A DNA stretch of 64,000 bases. Origin: Chenggangzhangella methanolivorans. GTDB taxonomy: Bacteria; Pseudomonadota; Alphaproteobacteria; Rhizobiales; Methylopilaceae. Position 1 is the first letter of the stretch. Every line of letters begins with the position of its first letter. Location of the stretch: contig NZ_CP081869.1 in NCBI RefSeq assembly GCF_019797865.1, positions 3,063,501-3,127,500 on the forward strand. The letters are read 5' to 3'. Made by a program: the position numbers and the translations under genes. The notes beneath the pieces were generated by a model that had not been told where the DNA came from, ran no database searches, and saw nothing but the letters and a program-made list of their open reading frames with translations. This document shows, one piece after another, positions 21,012 through 31,366 of this stretch.

Positions 21012-21340
21012 GCGAGCCGTTGGGGTCATCCCGGGTCGAGCCCGGGATGACGGGCTGCGGTTTCGCGCGCGATCCTCGCCGTCATCCCGGCCGAAGAGCC
21101 GGGATCCAGAACCGAGGCGTTCGATCCAGATCCTGCCGCGGGGGCGGTTCCGGATCCCGGGTCAAGCCCGGGATGAAGGGCTGTGGTTCCGGCGCGTCGG
21201 TTCTCAAAGGGCTGCGGTTTCGCGCGCGATCCTCGTCGTCATCCCGGCCGCAGAGCCGGGATCCAGAACCGAGGCGTTTGATCCAGATCCTGCTGCGGCG
21301 TCGGTTCTGGATCCCGGGTCAAGCCCGGGATGAGGGGCTG
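21012..21340. repeat. Tandem array of family A palindromes
   Basis: At least five family-A palindromes alternate in orientation: ATCCCGGGTCGAGCCCGGGA near 21028, ATCCCGGCCGAAGAGCCGGGA near 21083, ATCCCGGGTCAAGCCCGGGA near 21154, ATCCCGGCCGCAGAGCCGGGA near 21241 and ATCCCGGGTCAAGCCCGGGA near 21312. The unit containing 'CCAGAACCGAGGCGTT', then 'GATCCAGATCCTGC', appears twice (about 21107 and 21265), so roughly 155 bp was duplicated. No gene is seen. Confidence 0.85.
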
Positions 21341-21344
21341 CGGC

Positions 21345-21824
21345 TCAGCCGCGCTTGTCTCCAGAGTCCGCCGCAGCGGTCTCCAGATCTCCGAGCCCCG
21401 ACCTGCGCCCGGCGATCAGCCAGTGGGTCAGTCCGCCCACGAAGCCTGCGGCGAGGATCTCGGGCGCCGTGAAGGCCGGACCCTCGAAGCTCGTGGGCGC
21501 GAGCGACCACGGCATCAGCGCCGCGCCCGCGCCGGCCGCCGCGTGATAGATCCAGGAGCGGATCGAGAACATCTCGGCGATCAGCACCGCGACGATCGCG
21601 GGCGCGCCCATCAGCGGGGCGAACAGCAGCATCACCGTAAGCGCGTTCACCGAGAGGTCGTAGCCGAGGATCATGACGTCCTCGGGAAACAGCGACATGG
21701 CGTCGAAATGCTCGGCGGAGACAAGCGCGAGCAACACGAAGCCCGCGACGACGCCGCAGCAGAAGCCGAGCGGCGCGAAGATCAGCCGGGCGGCGAGACG
21801 CGCGAGCACGCGGTCGGCGTTCAC
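21345..21824 (-). CDS. Small integral membrane protein, function unknown
   Basis: 159 residues with about four predicted membrane segments (around 'LGFCCGVVAGFVLLALV', 'NALTVMLLFAPLMGAPAIVAVLIAEMF' split over two, and 'PEILAAGFVGGLTHWLIAG'). I recognise no family motif. It starts 35 bp after rlmN on the same strand, so the two are probably co-transcribed. Short acidic C-terminus. The frame is intact and codon use matches its neighbours, so it is likely a genuine conserved hypothetical gene. Confidence 0.7.
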   Translation of the reverse strand: MNADRVLARLAARLIFAPLGFCCGVVAGFVLLALVSAEHFDAMSLFPEDVMILGYDLSVNALTVMLLFAPLMGAPAIVAVLIAEMFSIRSWIYHAAAGAGAALMPWSLAPTSFEGPAFTAPEILAAGFVGGLTHWLIAGRRSGLGDLETAAADSGDKRG

Positions 21825-21858
21825 GCGGCGGTCCGGTCGCGCATGCGCGGGACGCCGA

Positions 21859-23073
21859 TCACTCAGCGGCCTCCATGGCCTCCCGCTCCTTCGCCCGGAG
21901 CCGCTTGGACTCGGACTTGAGCTGGCCGCAGGCCGCCGAGATGTCGCGGCCGCGCGGCGTGCGCACGGGGCTGGCGTAGCCCGCCCGGAACACGATCTCG
22001 GAGAATTTTTCGATCGTCTCCCAGTCCGAGCACTCGTAAGGCGAGCCCGGCCAGGGGTTGAAAGGAATGAGGTTGATCTTGGCGGGGAGCCCCGCGAGCA
22101 GCCGCACGAGTTCGCGCGCTTCGGCCGGGCTGTCGTTCACGCCCTTCAGCATCACGTATTCGAACGTGATGCGGCGCGCGTTCGAGGCGCCCGGATAGGT
22201 CCGGCAGGCCTCGAGCAGCGTCTTGATGTCGTATTTGCGGTTGATCGGCACGATGACGTCGCGAAGCTCGTCGCGCGCCGCGTGGAGCGAGATCGCGAGC
22301 TGCGCGCCGGTCTCCTCGCCGAGGCGCCGCATCTCGGGCACGACGCCCGAGGTCGAGACCGTGATCTTGCGGCGGCCGATGCCAAGGCCCTCGCCGTCCG
22401 CCATCACCTCGATGGCGTCGCGCACGGAGTCGAGATTGTAGAGCGGCTCGCCCATGCCCATGAAGACGATGTTGGTGACGAAGCGCCCGCCGTCGGTCGG
22501 CACCACCGCGCCGTCCGGGGCGGCCGCGTTCCAGTCGCCGAGCCGGTCGCGCGCCACGATGAGCTGCGAGACGATCTCGGCCGCGGTCAGGTTGCGCACC
22601 AGCACCTGCGTGCCGGTGTGGCAGAACGTGCAGGTGAGCGTGCAGCCGACCTGGCTCGAGACGCAGAGCGTGCCGCGCCCCTCTTCGGGGATGTACACCA
22701 CCTCGACGTCCGCCGGGCGCTGGCGCGGCCCCTGGGCGGGCAGGCGCAGCAGCCACTTGCGGGTGCCGTCCTTGGAGATCTGCTCGGTGAGGATCTCGGG
22801 GCGTTCGAGCGTGAAGCGCTGGCTGAGTGCCGCGCGGAGATCCTTGGAGACGTTGGTCATCGCGTCGAACGAGGTCGCGCCGCGATTGTGGAGCCAGTGG
22901 TTGAGCTGCGCCGACCGCATCTTGACCTGCCGCTCGGGCACGCCCGCCTCGACGAGCGCCTCGCCGAGCCGCGCGCGCGTCATCCCGACGAGCGAGGGCT
23001 TCGCCGCGGGCTCCGCGACGGGCGCGACGGTCGGGGCCGGCCGGCTGCTATGGGCGATGTCGAGGTTGGTCAT
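21859..23073 (-). CDS. rlmN: Dual-specificity 23S rRNA/tRNA adenine-C2 methyltransferase
   Basis: Radical-SAM enzyme that methylates A2503 of 23S rRNA and A37 of some tRNAs. 404 residues. The cluster motif '[11 protein letters not shown]' (CxxxCxxC) is followed by '[10 protein letters not shown]' (GGEP-type SAM loop), '[12 protein letters not shown]', '[10 protein letters not shown]', 'LIPFNPWPG' and the conserved methyl-carrier cysteine near the end in '[10 protein letters not shown]'. Start taken at 23073 (MTNLD) because residues upstream of it are not conserved in appearance. Intact. Confidence 0.96.
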   Translation of the reverse strand: MTNLDIAHSSRPAPTVAPVAEPAAKPSLVGMTRARLGEALVEAGVPERQVKMRSAQLNHWLHNRGATSFDAMTNVSKDLRAALSQRFTLERPEILTEQISKDGTRKWLLRLPAQGPRQRPADVEVVYIPEEGRGTLCVSSQVGCTLTCTFCHTGTQVLVRNLTAAEIVSQLIVARDRLGDWNAAAPDGAVVPTDGGRFVTNIVFMGMGEPLYNLDSVRDAIEVMADGEGLGIGRRKITVSTSGVVPEMRRLGEETGAQLAISLHAARDELRDVIVPINRKYDIKTLLEACRTYPGASNARRITFEYVMLKGVNDSPAEARELVRLLAGLPAKINLIPFNPWPGSPYECSDWETIEKFSEIVFRAGYASPVRTPRGRDISAACGQLKSESKRLRAKEREAMEAAE

Positions 23074-23211
23074 GGGGTCTGGAGACAGGTCGAAGTCTGG
23101 GCCTTCAGGCCGTTTGTGGCCGGGACATAGCACGAAGCGGCCTTCAGGCGAACCCGCCTGTGAGACGCTTCCGGTTCAGGCTTCAGATCGGCGGACAGTT
23201 CCTCTTCCGCC

Positions 23212-24268
23212 TCACACGTCTTCGTCGACGGGCGGAGACTTGTCGGGCCGCGCCGCCGCCGCGCCGATGAGGCGCGCGACGATCGGCACCGCGAAGGACA
23301 GCGCGATGAAGCGCGCGACGTGATGGGCCCCGACATAGGCCGGATCAAGGCCGAGCAGATAGGCGGTCAGCATCATGGCCTCGAGCGCGCCGGGCGCGAA
23401 GGCGACGAAGACCTGCGCGGCCGGAAGATTGAGCGCCCAGCCGACGCCGAAGGAGAAGACGAGCGAGCGCCGTCACCGCGAGGAAGGACGCGACGGTCGG
23501 CTTCAGCAGCGCCAGAATGTCCCGCGGCTTCAGGCCCGAGAACCGCGTCCCCACGATCGCGCCGAGCGCGACGAAGGAGGGCAGCGTCACGACGTCGGGC
23601 AGCTTCACGCCGATGACCCCGGTCGCATGCGCGGCGGCGCTCGCCATGAAGGCCCCGATCATCAGCCCGCCGGCAGCCGGATGACATAGGCGACCGTGGC
23701 CCCGACGGCGGCGAGCGCGAGGATCGCGGCGGTCATCAGCGCGCCGGCCTGCGGCAGGCTGTGGACGACGGCCGGCTGCGCGCCCGTCATCGTCACGACC
23801 GCAGGCACCGCCGCCACCAGCACGAACACGCGGAACACCTGCACCACCGCGACCTTGCTCATATCGGCGCCCGTCGTCGAGGCCATGACGAGGATCGCCG
23901 ACAGCGCGCCGGGCGGGGAGGCGTAGAAGGCGGTGGTGCGGTCGAAGCCGAAGCCGCGGCGCAAGGTGAGGTAGGAGACCGCCACCATGGCGGCGACCGC
24001 GAGCCCGAGCGCCACCATGCTGCCAGGCCACTTCATCACGCCCTCGATGGTGTCGGGCGTCACAGCCGAGCCCATCGAGGCGCCGAGCACCACGAACACG
24101 ACCTCGCGCAGCTTGCGCGGGATCGGACGCACGAAGCCTGCGAGCGCGGCGGCGCTCGTCACCACCACGGAGCCGACGAGCGCCGGCGCCGGCATGCCGA
24201 TCGCGAAGAACGGCCCCGAGCGCCGCGACGCCGAACGTCAGGACGAGATCGCGGCAGATCTTCAGCAT
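23212..24268 (-). CDS. AbrB-family membrane transporter, three frameshifts
   Basis: About 352 residues and ten or so hydrophobic helices after joining. It shows the duplicated AbrB (Gly-rich) module: 'PRKLREVVFVVLGASMG', 'FYASPPGALSAILVMAS' in the first half and 'GTRFSGLKPRDILALL', 'VFVAFAPGALEAMMLTAYLL' in the second, the PGA-type motif repeated in each half. Frames change near 24212, 23667 and 23474, and the end is 'PPVDEDV'. Despite the family name these are integral membrane proteins, not regulators; E. coli AbrB is of unknown substrate. It lies 83 bp downstream of the tetR gene on the same strand, so TetR probably controls it. Confidence 0.82.
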
Positions 24269-24351
24269 TTCGGGAGTTTCGGGCGGCTGCGAACGTTCAT
24301 GGGGCGCGACATCGGCCTTCGCGGCGGCAAGGTCAACGCCGATTTCGCCGC

Positions 24352-25002
24352 TCAGCCTTGCGGTCCCGCAGGCGCGTAGGCCCGCATGAACACCTCGACG
24401 GCGCGCTCCACCAGATAGGCGAGGCGCTCGGGCGGGGGCGGAGCCTCGCCGCCGATCAGGACCGGCATCATCACCTTGGAGTGGCACATGGTGAGGAACT
24501 GCGCGGCCGCGACCTCGACGTCGTCGATGTCGAGCTCGCCATGCGCCACCTTCGCGGCGAGCCAGACCGACAGCCGCTTGATCCCGGCGCGCGGACCGGC
24601 GTCGAGAAAGAGCTGGCCGATCTCCGGGCGCCGCTCCGCCGAGCCGATGACCATGCGCACGGTCGAGACGTGGCTCGGCTCGATCATGGCGTGGATGAAG
24701 CTCTCGCCGAGCCGCCGCAGCACCTCGCGGACGTCGTGATTGTCGGCGTCGAGCTCGAACAGCCGCTCGGCGGTGAGCGCGCATTGCCGCTTCACGAGCT
24801 CGGCGAAGAGCTCTTCCTTGCTCTCGAAATAGACGTAGAGCGTGCCCTTGGACACGCCGGCCGCCTTGGCGATCTCGCCCATCGAGGCGGCGTCGAAGCC
24901 GTGGGCCAGAAACACCTGGCGCGCGCCGTCGAGCACCTGCCGGCGCTTCGCGCTGTCGAGCGCGTCTTCGACGGAGGACGATTTTTCCAACGTGGTCTGC
25001 AT
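24352..25002 (-). CDS. TetR/AcrR family transcriptional regulator
   Basis: 216 residues. The N-terminal HTH 'QVFLAHGFDAASMGEIAKAA' continues into 'GVSKGTLYVYFESKEELF', the classical TetR recognition helix and signature. The C-terminal helical domain for ligand and dimerisation has no recognisable ligand type. A perfect 23-bp palindrome overlapping its likely promoter (25163-25185) suggests autorepression, and the AbrB transporter just downstream is the likely co-regulated target. Intact. Confidence 0.9.
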   Translation of the reverse strand: MQTTLEKSSSVEDALDSAKRRQVLDGARQVFLAHGFDAASMGEIAKAAGVSKGTLYVYFESKEELFAELVKRQCALTAERLFELDADNHDVREVLRRLGESFIHAMIEPSHVSTVRMVIGSAERRPEIGQLFLDAGPRAGIKRLSVWLAAKVAHGELDIDDVEVAAAQFLTMCHSKVMMPVLIGGEAPPPPERLAYLVERAVEVFMRAYAPAGPQG

Positions 25003-25154
25003 CTCGTCTCGATGCGCGGGCGAGCCCGCGCGTCACTCCTTCGAACTGGCCGTCCCGATCTCGCCGATCCGGCGCAGGCCGGCAACGAAGCCAGCGAGGG
25101 CGGCGTCTCGCCGGGCAGGCGCGCGATCGAACCCAAAGCACGGATCTTCGGCGC

Positions 25155-25185
25155 ATAATGCGATTGACCGAACCGTTCGGTCAAT
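25155..25185 (-). promoter_or_regulatory. TetR promoter with overlapping 23-bp operator palindrome
   Basis: ATTGACCGAAC-C-GTTCGGTCAAT at 25163-25185 has perfect 11-bp arms around one base. On the minus strand the -35 TTGACC (25184-25179) is the outer half of the palindrome and the -10 CATTAT (25160-25155) follows after an 18-bp spacer. The operator fills the spacer, the usual design for steric autorepression by a TetR protein. The tetR start lies about 150 bp further down. Confidence 0.7.
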
Positions 25186-25440
25186 ATGGGGCGGGCGGCG
25201 GTCCGATCCAGATCGGCGCCGCGGCGAACGTCGCGATCATGCCCGCGCTCGTCGTCGCGCTCGTCTTCCCGGCGCGCGAGGGCGTCGATCACTTCGACGT
25301 GGGCGCGCGCCGTCGACCTGCTGGATCGCGGCGCGGAGCACGCCGCGCGCCTCGCGCGGGGCGGGAATTTGTTTACCTTGTCGGGCGATTGTCGGACCTG
25401 CCGGCGCGAAAAGGCTCGCGCTGACGGAGGACCGACGCCC
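25186..25440. other. 255-bp gap, no convincing gene
   Basis: Open frames exist on both strands, but none shows a domain or a supported start. I see nothing beyond the flanking operator and the upstream region of the L,D-transpeptidase gene. Confidence 0.5.
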
Positions 25441-26844
25441 ATGACGAGCCGACTTTCGAGGATCGCCGTGGCCCTGTTCGCGATCGGGGGCGCGAGCCCC
25501 GCGACCGCCGAGCCGCTCGACCTGATCGGCGGCCTGCTGTCGCGCGAGACCCATGAGGCGGGAGAGTCCCGCCGCGCCCGCGTCCGCGACGTCGACTACA
25601 CCGGCGCGATCGACCAGGCGCCCGTCGTTCCCGCTCAGTCCCCGGTCGCGGCGCCGGCCGCGCCCGCCCAGCACGCCCCCGCGCCGCGCCGCGCCGCAAG
25701 CCCGCAGCCGGCCGGCTATCCGGTCGACCTGCTGATCACGCTCGCCAACGACGCCGTGTTCACCAAGGACCCTATCCGAAGGGCCAGCAGTCCGACCCGC
25801 GCATGATCAAGCTGCAGGTCCTGCTCGACCGCAATAACGCCTCGCCGGGCGTGATCGACGGCCTTGCGGGCGACAACGTCGTCAAGGCCGTGAAGGCGTT
25901 TCAGGAGATGAAGGGCCACGCGGTCACCGGCGTCATCGACGCCGAGATGTGGGCCGCGCTGGAAGCGACCTCGGCCGAGCCGGTTCTGGCCTCCTACACC
26001 ATCACGCCCGAGGACGTCGCCGGGCCCTTCGTGCCGACGATGCCGCACGACTACGCCGAGCAGGCCGCGCTCCCGGGCCTGTCCTACCGCGACGCCGCCG
26101 AGATGCTGGCCGAGCGCTTCCATGGACGAGGCCTTTCTTCGTCGCCTCAATCCCGACGTCACCTTCGCCGAGGCCGGCGTCGACGTCGTGGTGGCCAATG
26201 TCGGCAAGCCGCTGAAGGCCAAGGTCGCGCACATCGTGGCCGACAAGGCGCGCAAGCAGCTCCGCGGCTACGACGCGCAGGACCGGCTGATCGTGGCCTA
26301 TCCGGCGACCATCGGCTCGTCCGACACGCCGTCCCCCACCGGCCACCACGCGGTGAAGGCGATCGCGCTCAATCCGGACTACTGGTACCGGCCGAAGGTC
26401 AATTTCGTGCAGGGGACCAACACCAAGGCCCTTCGCCTGCCGCCGGGACCCAACGGCCCGGTGGGCGCGACCTGGATCGGGCTCGACAAGCCGACCTACG
26501 GCCTGCACGGCACGCCCGAGCCGTCCAAGATCGACAAGACCAACAGCCATGGCTGCGTGCGCCTGACCAACTGGGACGCGCGCGAACTCGCCGGCATGGT
26601 GTCTCCGGGCGTCAAGGTGGACTTCCAGGAGCCGGAGGGCATGGTCGCGCCCGACGCCGAGCCGATGGCCGAGGTGCCGGCGGCGCCCGAGCGGGGCCGC
26701 GCGCTGGTCGAGGATTTCGGCCGGGAGTCCGCCCCGCTCGACGAACCGGCGCCGGTCGTCGAGGAGCGCCCGCGCGGGATGGACCCGCTGCCGGCCCCGC
26801 GCCTCGTGCCCGAAGCGCCGCGGGTTCGCCAGTCGATGCGGTGA
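25441..26844 (+). CDS. L,D-transpeptidase with peptidoglycan-binding domain, two frameshifts
   Basis: Periplasmic cell-wall enzyme that forms 3-3 crosslinks or attaches proteins to peptidoglycan. About 467 residues: signal peptide ('IAVALFAIGGASPATAEP'); an Ala/Pro-rich linker; a PG_binding_1 domain ('LQVLLDRNNASPGVIDG' to 'VKAFQEMKGHAVTGVID'); then the YkuD domain with 'PTYGLHGTPEPSKI' and catalytic 'NSHGCVRLTNWDA' (HxxxxxxSHGCxR pattern, nucleophile Cys). An acidic Pro-rich tail follows. Frames change near 25770 and 26120, both outside the catalytic motif. Start at ATG 25441 after GGAGG. Confidence 0.92.
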
Positions 26845-27243
26845 GCGACGAAGCGTCATCCCGGGCGGCCGGAGGCCGAGCCGGGATCGGTTTCAGAACG
26901 TGACGTCGTCCGAATGCTGTCCCGACTTTTTGGGCTTTGTAAGGGTGGGATGTGACGGCGCCTCGATAAGAACGCGCGTCTCCCCCGCTCGTTTTTCCCT
27001 CCCTCGCAGAGGGGAGGGCGGCCCCGCGACTGCGGGGTCGGGTGGGGTGCCCGGGCGTAAAGCTGTCGGCCGCCGGAAAACGCGGCTCCAGCCTCCTCCA
27101 CCATGGGCTTCGCCCATGGTCCTCCTCTTCCGCTTCGCAGAGGAGGATCAAGGAAGGCGCTGCCATCCGTGCGGGGATCCTCCCCTGCGAAGCGGCGGAG
27201 GGGGCTGGCGCGAGGCTCTCCAAACCGTCACAGCCTATTCGGC
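26845..27243. repeat. Repeat-filled gap: family A, C and B
   Basis: Family A lies at about 26857-26898 (CATCCCGGGCGG...CCGGGATC). Family C is at about 26985-27060 with an added CCCCGC-GACT-GCGGGG stem. Family B at about 27080-27215 has its first stem changed to CCATGGGC/GCCCATGG around TTC. No gene is seen in these 399 bp before mnmE. Confidence 0.75.
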
Positions 27244-28571
27244 ATGAACGATCGGCTCTCTCCCTCCCGCGACACCATCGCGGCCGTCTCGACCGCGCCG
27301 GGCGCGCGGCGATCGCGGTCATCCGCGTGTCGGGTCCGGCCGCCGGCGAGGCGCTCGACGCGCTCGCGGGACGGCGGCCCGAACCGCGCCGCGCCGCGCT
27401 TCGGGCGTTGCGCGACCCGCGTGACGAAAGGCTGATCGACCGCGCACTCGCGCTCTGGTTCCCGGGTCCGGCGTCGGCCACCGGCGAGGATCTCGCCGAA
27501 CTCCATCTCCATGGCGGCCGAGCGGTGGTGGCGGCGGCGCTCGACGCGCTGCTCGCGCTGCCGGGACTGCGGGCCGCCGAACCCGGCGAGTTCACCCGCC
27601 GAGCCTTCGCGGCCGGGCGTCTCGACCTCGCCGAAGCCGAAGGGCTCGCCGATCTGCTCGAGGCCGAGACCGAGGCCCAGCGCCGGCAGGCGATCCTGCA
27701 GAGCGAGGGGGCCTTGTCGGCGCTCGTCGAGGGCTGGCGCGAACGGCTCGTCGGCGCGATGGCGCTGGTCGAGGCCGGGATCGATTTCTCCGACGAGGAC
27801 GGCGTCCCGGAAGAGACGCGCGCCGCGGCCCGCCAAGACGTCGAGGCGCTCGCGCAGGAGATCGCCGCCGCGCTCGCCGACACCCGGGCCGAGCGCCTGC
27901 GCGAGGGGTTCCGGGTCGCGCTGATGGGACGGCCGAACGCCGGAAAGTCGTCGCTTCTGAACGCGCTCGCGCGGCGCGAGATCGCGATCGTCACGGAAGC
28001 GCCCGGTACCACCCGCGACGTTCTGGAGGCGCGGCTCGATCTCGGCGGCTACCCGGTGGTCGTGGCGGACACCGCCGGACTTCGGGACGCGCAGGATCTC
28101 GCCGAGCGCGAGGGGGTTCGCCGCGCGGAGGCGCAAGGCCAAGCGGCCGATCTCGTGCTCTGGCTCGAGGACGCCGCCGCGCCGCAGGAGCCGCCGGCGA
28201 TCGAGGCTCGCGAACTGTGGCGGATCGCCGGCAAGGCGGATCTCGCGTCCGGACCGGCCGACGATCGCCGCCGCGTGTCCGCAAAGACCGGCGAGGGGCT
28301 CGACGAACTCGCTGAAGCGCTGGGGCGAGCGGCCTCGACGGCGCTCGGGACGGCCGAGGCCCCTGGCCTCACCCGCGCCCGTCATCGCGACGCGCTGCGC
28401 GCCGTCGCGGCCGAGCTCGACGCGGCGCTGGGACGGTGGAGCGCGCTGCCCGAGGAGCTTCTCGCCGAACGCCTGCGAACCGCCGCCGCCGAACTCGGCC
28501 GCATCACCGGCCGCATCGGGGTGGAGGAGGTCCTGGGGCGGGTGTTCTCGTCGTTCTGCATCGGGAAGTGA
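27244..28571 (+). CDS. mnmE: tRNA uridine-5-carboxymethylaminomethyl GTPase MnmE, one frameshift
   Basis: With MnmG it modifies the wobble uridine (cmnm5U). About 442 residues. The N-terminus 'DTIAAVSTAPG' is followed, after loss of one C near 27302, by 'AAIAVIRVSGPAA'. The folate/dimerisation domain contains 'ELHLHGGRAVVAA' and 'EPGEFTRRAFAAGRLDLAEA'. The G domain has 'GRPNAGKSSLLNALA' (G1), 'TEAPGTTRDVLE' (G2), 'DTAGL' (G3) and 'NKxD'-like 'GKADL' (G4 weakened). The C-terminal 'FSSFCIGK' is the catalytic CI/VGK motif. Unusual: it is not next to rho, mnmG or rsmG. Confidence 0.95.
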
Positions 28572-28882
28572 GGGCGGCGTTCGCCTCCTCCCCCATCGCT
28601 ATCGCGATGGTCCCCCTCCTCCGCTGCGCAGAGGAGGATCAAGAGGGCGCGGCGCATCGTGCGCGGATCCTCCCCTGTCGAAGACGCGGGAGGGGGACCG
28701 TCCGGAGGACGGGGAGGGGGCGAGCGCCGCGCTTTCCATAAACTTGCGCTGTCTCACTTCACCCACGCCTGTGACGAGCGGCGCCGGCGCTATTCTCTCG
28801 TCATGCGTTTCAGGTTAAGGCTTTGGGGTCGAACGGCGCGATGACGCCCGCGCCAGCCTGAAGGACCGACCCGCAGAGCCGA
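28572..28882. repeat. Family B repeat and miaB upstream region
   Basis: Family B lies at about 28583-28730; its first stem is CCATCGC/GCGATGG around TATC and its last CCGTCC/GGACGG around GGA. The remaining 150 bp before miaB contains no clear gene or promoter; an ATG at 28803 opens only a short frame. Confidence 0.7.
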
Positions 28883-30265
28883 ATGACAGCCCGTACCCAA
28901 AAGCTCTTCGTCAAATCCTACGGCTGTCAGATGAACGTCTACGACGCGGACCGCATGGCGGACGCGCTCGGCGCGGAAGGCTTCTCGACGACGCAGAGCG
29001 CCGACGACGCCGACGTCATCGTGCTCAACACCTGCCACATCCGCGAGAAGGCGGCCGAGAAGGTCTATTCGGAGCTCGGCCGCATCCGCAAAGCAGCCCA
29101 GGAGGCCGGACGCCGGCCGATCGTGGCGGTCGCGGGCTGCGTCGCGCAGGCCGAAGGCGCCGAGATCCTCAAGCGCTCGCCCATCGTCGACCTCGTGGTC
29201 GGGCCGCAGAGCTACCAGAACCTGCCCGAGCTGATCGCCAAGGCCCGCGCCGGCGAGCGGCCGGTCGACACGGAATTCGCGGTCGAGAAGAAGTTCGAGG
29301 CGCTCGCCAGGCCCGCCATGCGGCCGGCGCGCGCGCCTGCGGTCTCCGCGTTCCTCACGGTGCAGGAAGGCTGCGACAAGTTCTGCACCTTCTGCGTCGT
29401 GCCCTACACCCGCGGCGCTGAAGTCTCGCGTTCGGTCGCCCAGGTGCTCGGCGAGGCGGAGCGTCTCGCCGGTTCGGGCGTGCGCGAGATCACCCTGCTC
29501 GGCCAGAACGTCGACGCCTATCACGGCGAAGGTCCGGACGGGCGGCCATGGACGCTGGCGCGCCTGCTCGAAAGACTGTCGGAGATCGATGGGATCGCGC
29601 GGCTGCGCTACACCACGAGCCACCCGCGCGATTTCGGCGACGACCTGATCGCGGCCCATCGCGACCTGCCCAAGCTGATGCCGTATCTGCACCTGCCGTG
29701 CAGTCGGGCTCTAACCGCATCCTCAAGGCCATGAACCGGCGGCACACCGGCGCGGAGTATGTCGAGCTGATCGGCCGCATCCGCGAGGCTCGGCCCGATC
29801 TCGCGCTTTCGGGCGACTTCATCGTGGGCTTCCCCGGCGAGACCGACGCAGACTTCGAGGACCACGATGGCGATCGTCGAGGCGGCCGACTACGCGGCCT
29901 CCTTCACGTTCAAATACAGCCGCGGCCCGGCACCCCCGCGGCCGGCCGCGCCGGGCAGGTGCCCGACGAGGTCATGAGCGAGCGGCTCGCCAGGCTTCAG
30001 CGCGCATCTCCGAGCGGCAGGCCGCGTTCCAGCGCTCGCTGGTCGGACGCCGGCTCGAGGTGCTGGTCGAGCGGGCCGGACGCCATCCCGGCCAGATGGG
30101 CGGGCGCTCGCCCTACCTCATCCCGGTCCAGATCGAGAGTTGCGACGCCGCCCCCGGAGACCTCGTCGAAGTCGACGTGACGGGCGCCGGCGCCAACAGC
30201 CTGTTCGCCGCGCCCGCGGGCGCGCGCGCGGAGCAATTCCACAGCTCGCGGAGGCCACCGCTTGA
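28883..30265 (+). CDS. miaB: tRNA-2-methylthio-N6-dimethylallyladenosine synthase, about four frameshifts
   Basis: Radical-SAM methylthiotransferase acting on i6A37 of tRNA, with two Fe-S clusters. The UPF0004 domain starts '[17 protein letters not shown]', with further cluster cysteines in 'NTCHIREKA' and 'VAGCVAQ'. The radical-SAM motif is '[17 protein letters not shown]'. The TRAM domain has '[11 protein letters not shown]'. Frames change near 29702 (CCGGTG reduced to CCGTG in 'LPVQSGS'), 29862, 29998 and about 30235; the end is 'QLAEATA'. The stop overlaps the phoH TTG start by 4 bases, so translation is coupled. First gene of the miaB-phoH-ybeY-corC-lnt operon. Confidence 0.94.
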
Positions 30266-31335
30266 CGGCGGAGACAAATGTGCGGGGCTTCGACCCCTTG
30301 AAGAGCGCAAGCGCCGCGGCCCGGCCGCGCAAGCCGGGCTTCGCCCGGGACCGAGGCGTCGCCCGCCGAAGTCACCATCGCCTTCGAGGACAACCGGCAC
30401 GCCTCGAGCCTGTTCGGCAGCCACGACCAGAACCTCGCCTTCCTCGAGCGCCGGCTCGGCGTCGAGGCGACGGTCAGGGGCAATCACGTGGCGATCCGCG
30501 GCCCGGCGGACGCCTGCCAACAGGCCAAGAAGGTGCTCGAGAGCCTTTATGACCGCGTCCGCCGCGGCGAGCAGGTGGCGCTCGGCGACGTCGACGGCGC
30601 GATCCGCATGACGCTCTCGCAAGGGTCGCTGTTTCCGCCCGCCGAGGGCGATCTCGCCCGGCCCGGCTTCGCGCAGGTCTCGACCCGCAAGAAGACCATC
30701 GTTGCGCGAACCGCAGCCCAGGACGCCTATATCCGCGCGCTCGGCAAGCACGAGCTCTGCTTCGCGACGGGCCCCGCCGGCACCGGCAAGACCTACATCG
30801 CCGTCGCCTGGGCCGCGGCGCTGATCGAGCGCGGCGAGGCCGACCGCATCATCCTTTCGCGTCCGGCCGTCGAGGCCGGCGAGCGGCTCGGCTTCCTGCC
30901 CGGCGACATGAAGGAGAAGGTCGATCCCTATCTCCGCCCGCTCTACGACGCGCTTTATGACGTGATGCCGCCCGAAAAGGTCGAGCGCGGCATGACCTCG
31001 GGCATGATCGAGATCGCGCCGCTGGCCTTCATGCGCGGCCGCACGCTCGCAAACGCCGTGGTGCTGCTGGACGAGGCGCAGAACACGTCGTCCATGCAGA
31101 TGAAGATGTTTCTGACGCGCCTTGGCGAAAACAGCCGCATGATCATCACCGGCGACCCGACCCGATCGACCTTCCGCCGGGCCAGGTGTCGGGCCTCGCC
31201 GAGGCCATCGGCCTGCTCGAAAACGTCGAAGGCGTCGGCGTCACGCGATTTTCAGCGCAGGACGTGGTACGTCACGAGTTGGTCGCGCGTATCGTGCGAG
31301 CCTATGAGGGCGCGCACCAGAGCCCGAAAGTTTGA
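30262..31335 (+). CDS. PhoH-like ATPase (YbeZ), two frameshifts
   Basis: Cytoplasmic ATPase/putative RNA helicase that works with YbeY in rRNA processing. About 357 residues. An N-terminal KH-like part ('ASSLFGSHDQNLAFLERRLG') is followed by the PhoH domain: Walker A 'FATGPAGTGKTYIAVAWAAA', 'ILSRPAVEAGERLGFLPGDM', Walker B 'VVLLDEAQNTS' and 'SRMIITGDP'. Frames change near 30358 and near 31160, where ACCCGATC lacks the A of Thr-Gln-Ile-Asp. The start is TTG at 30262, overlapping the miaB stop. Confidence 0.94.
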
Positions 31336-31366
31336 GCGCGGCCAAGAAGACCTTGAACGACGAGCC

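Noticed and set aside
25158..25440. Gene divergent from tetR controlled by the operator
   Set aside because: Frames on both strands lack domains, ribosome binding sites and sensible composition; the next true gene starts at 25441.
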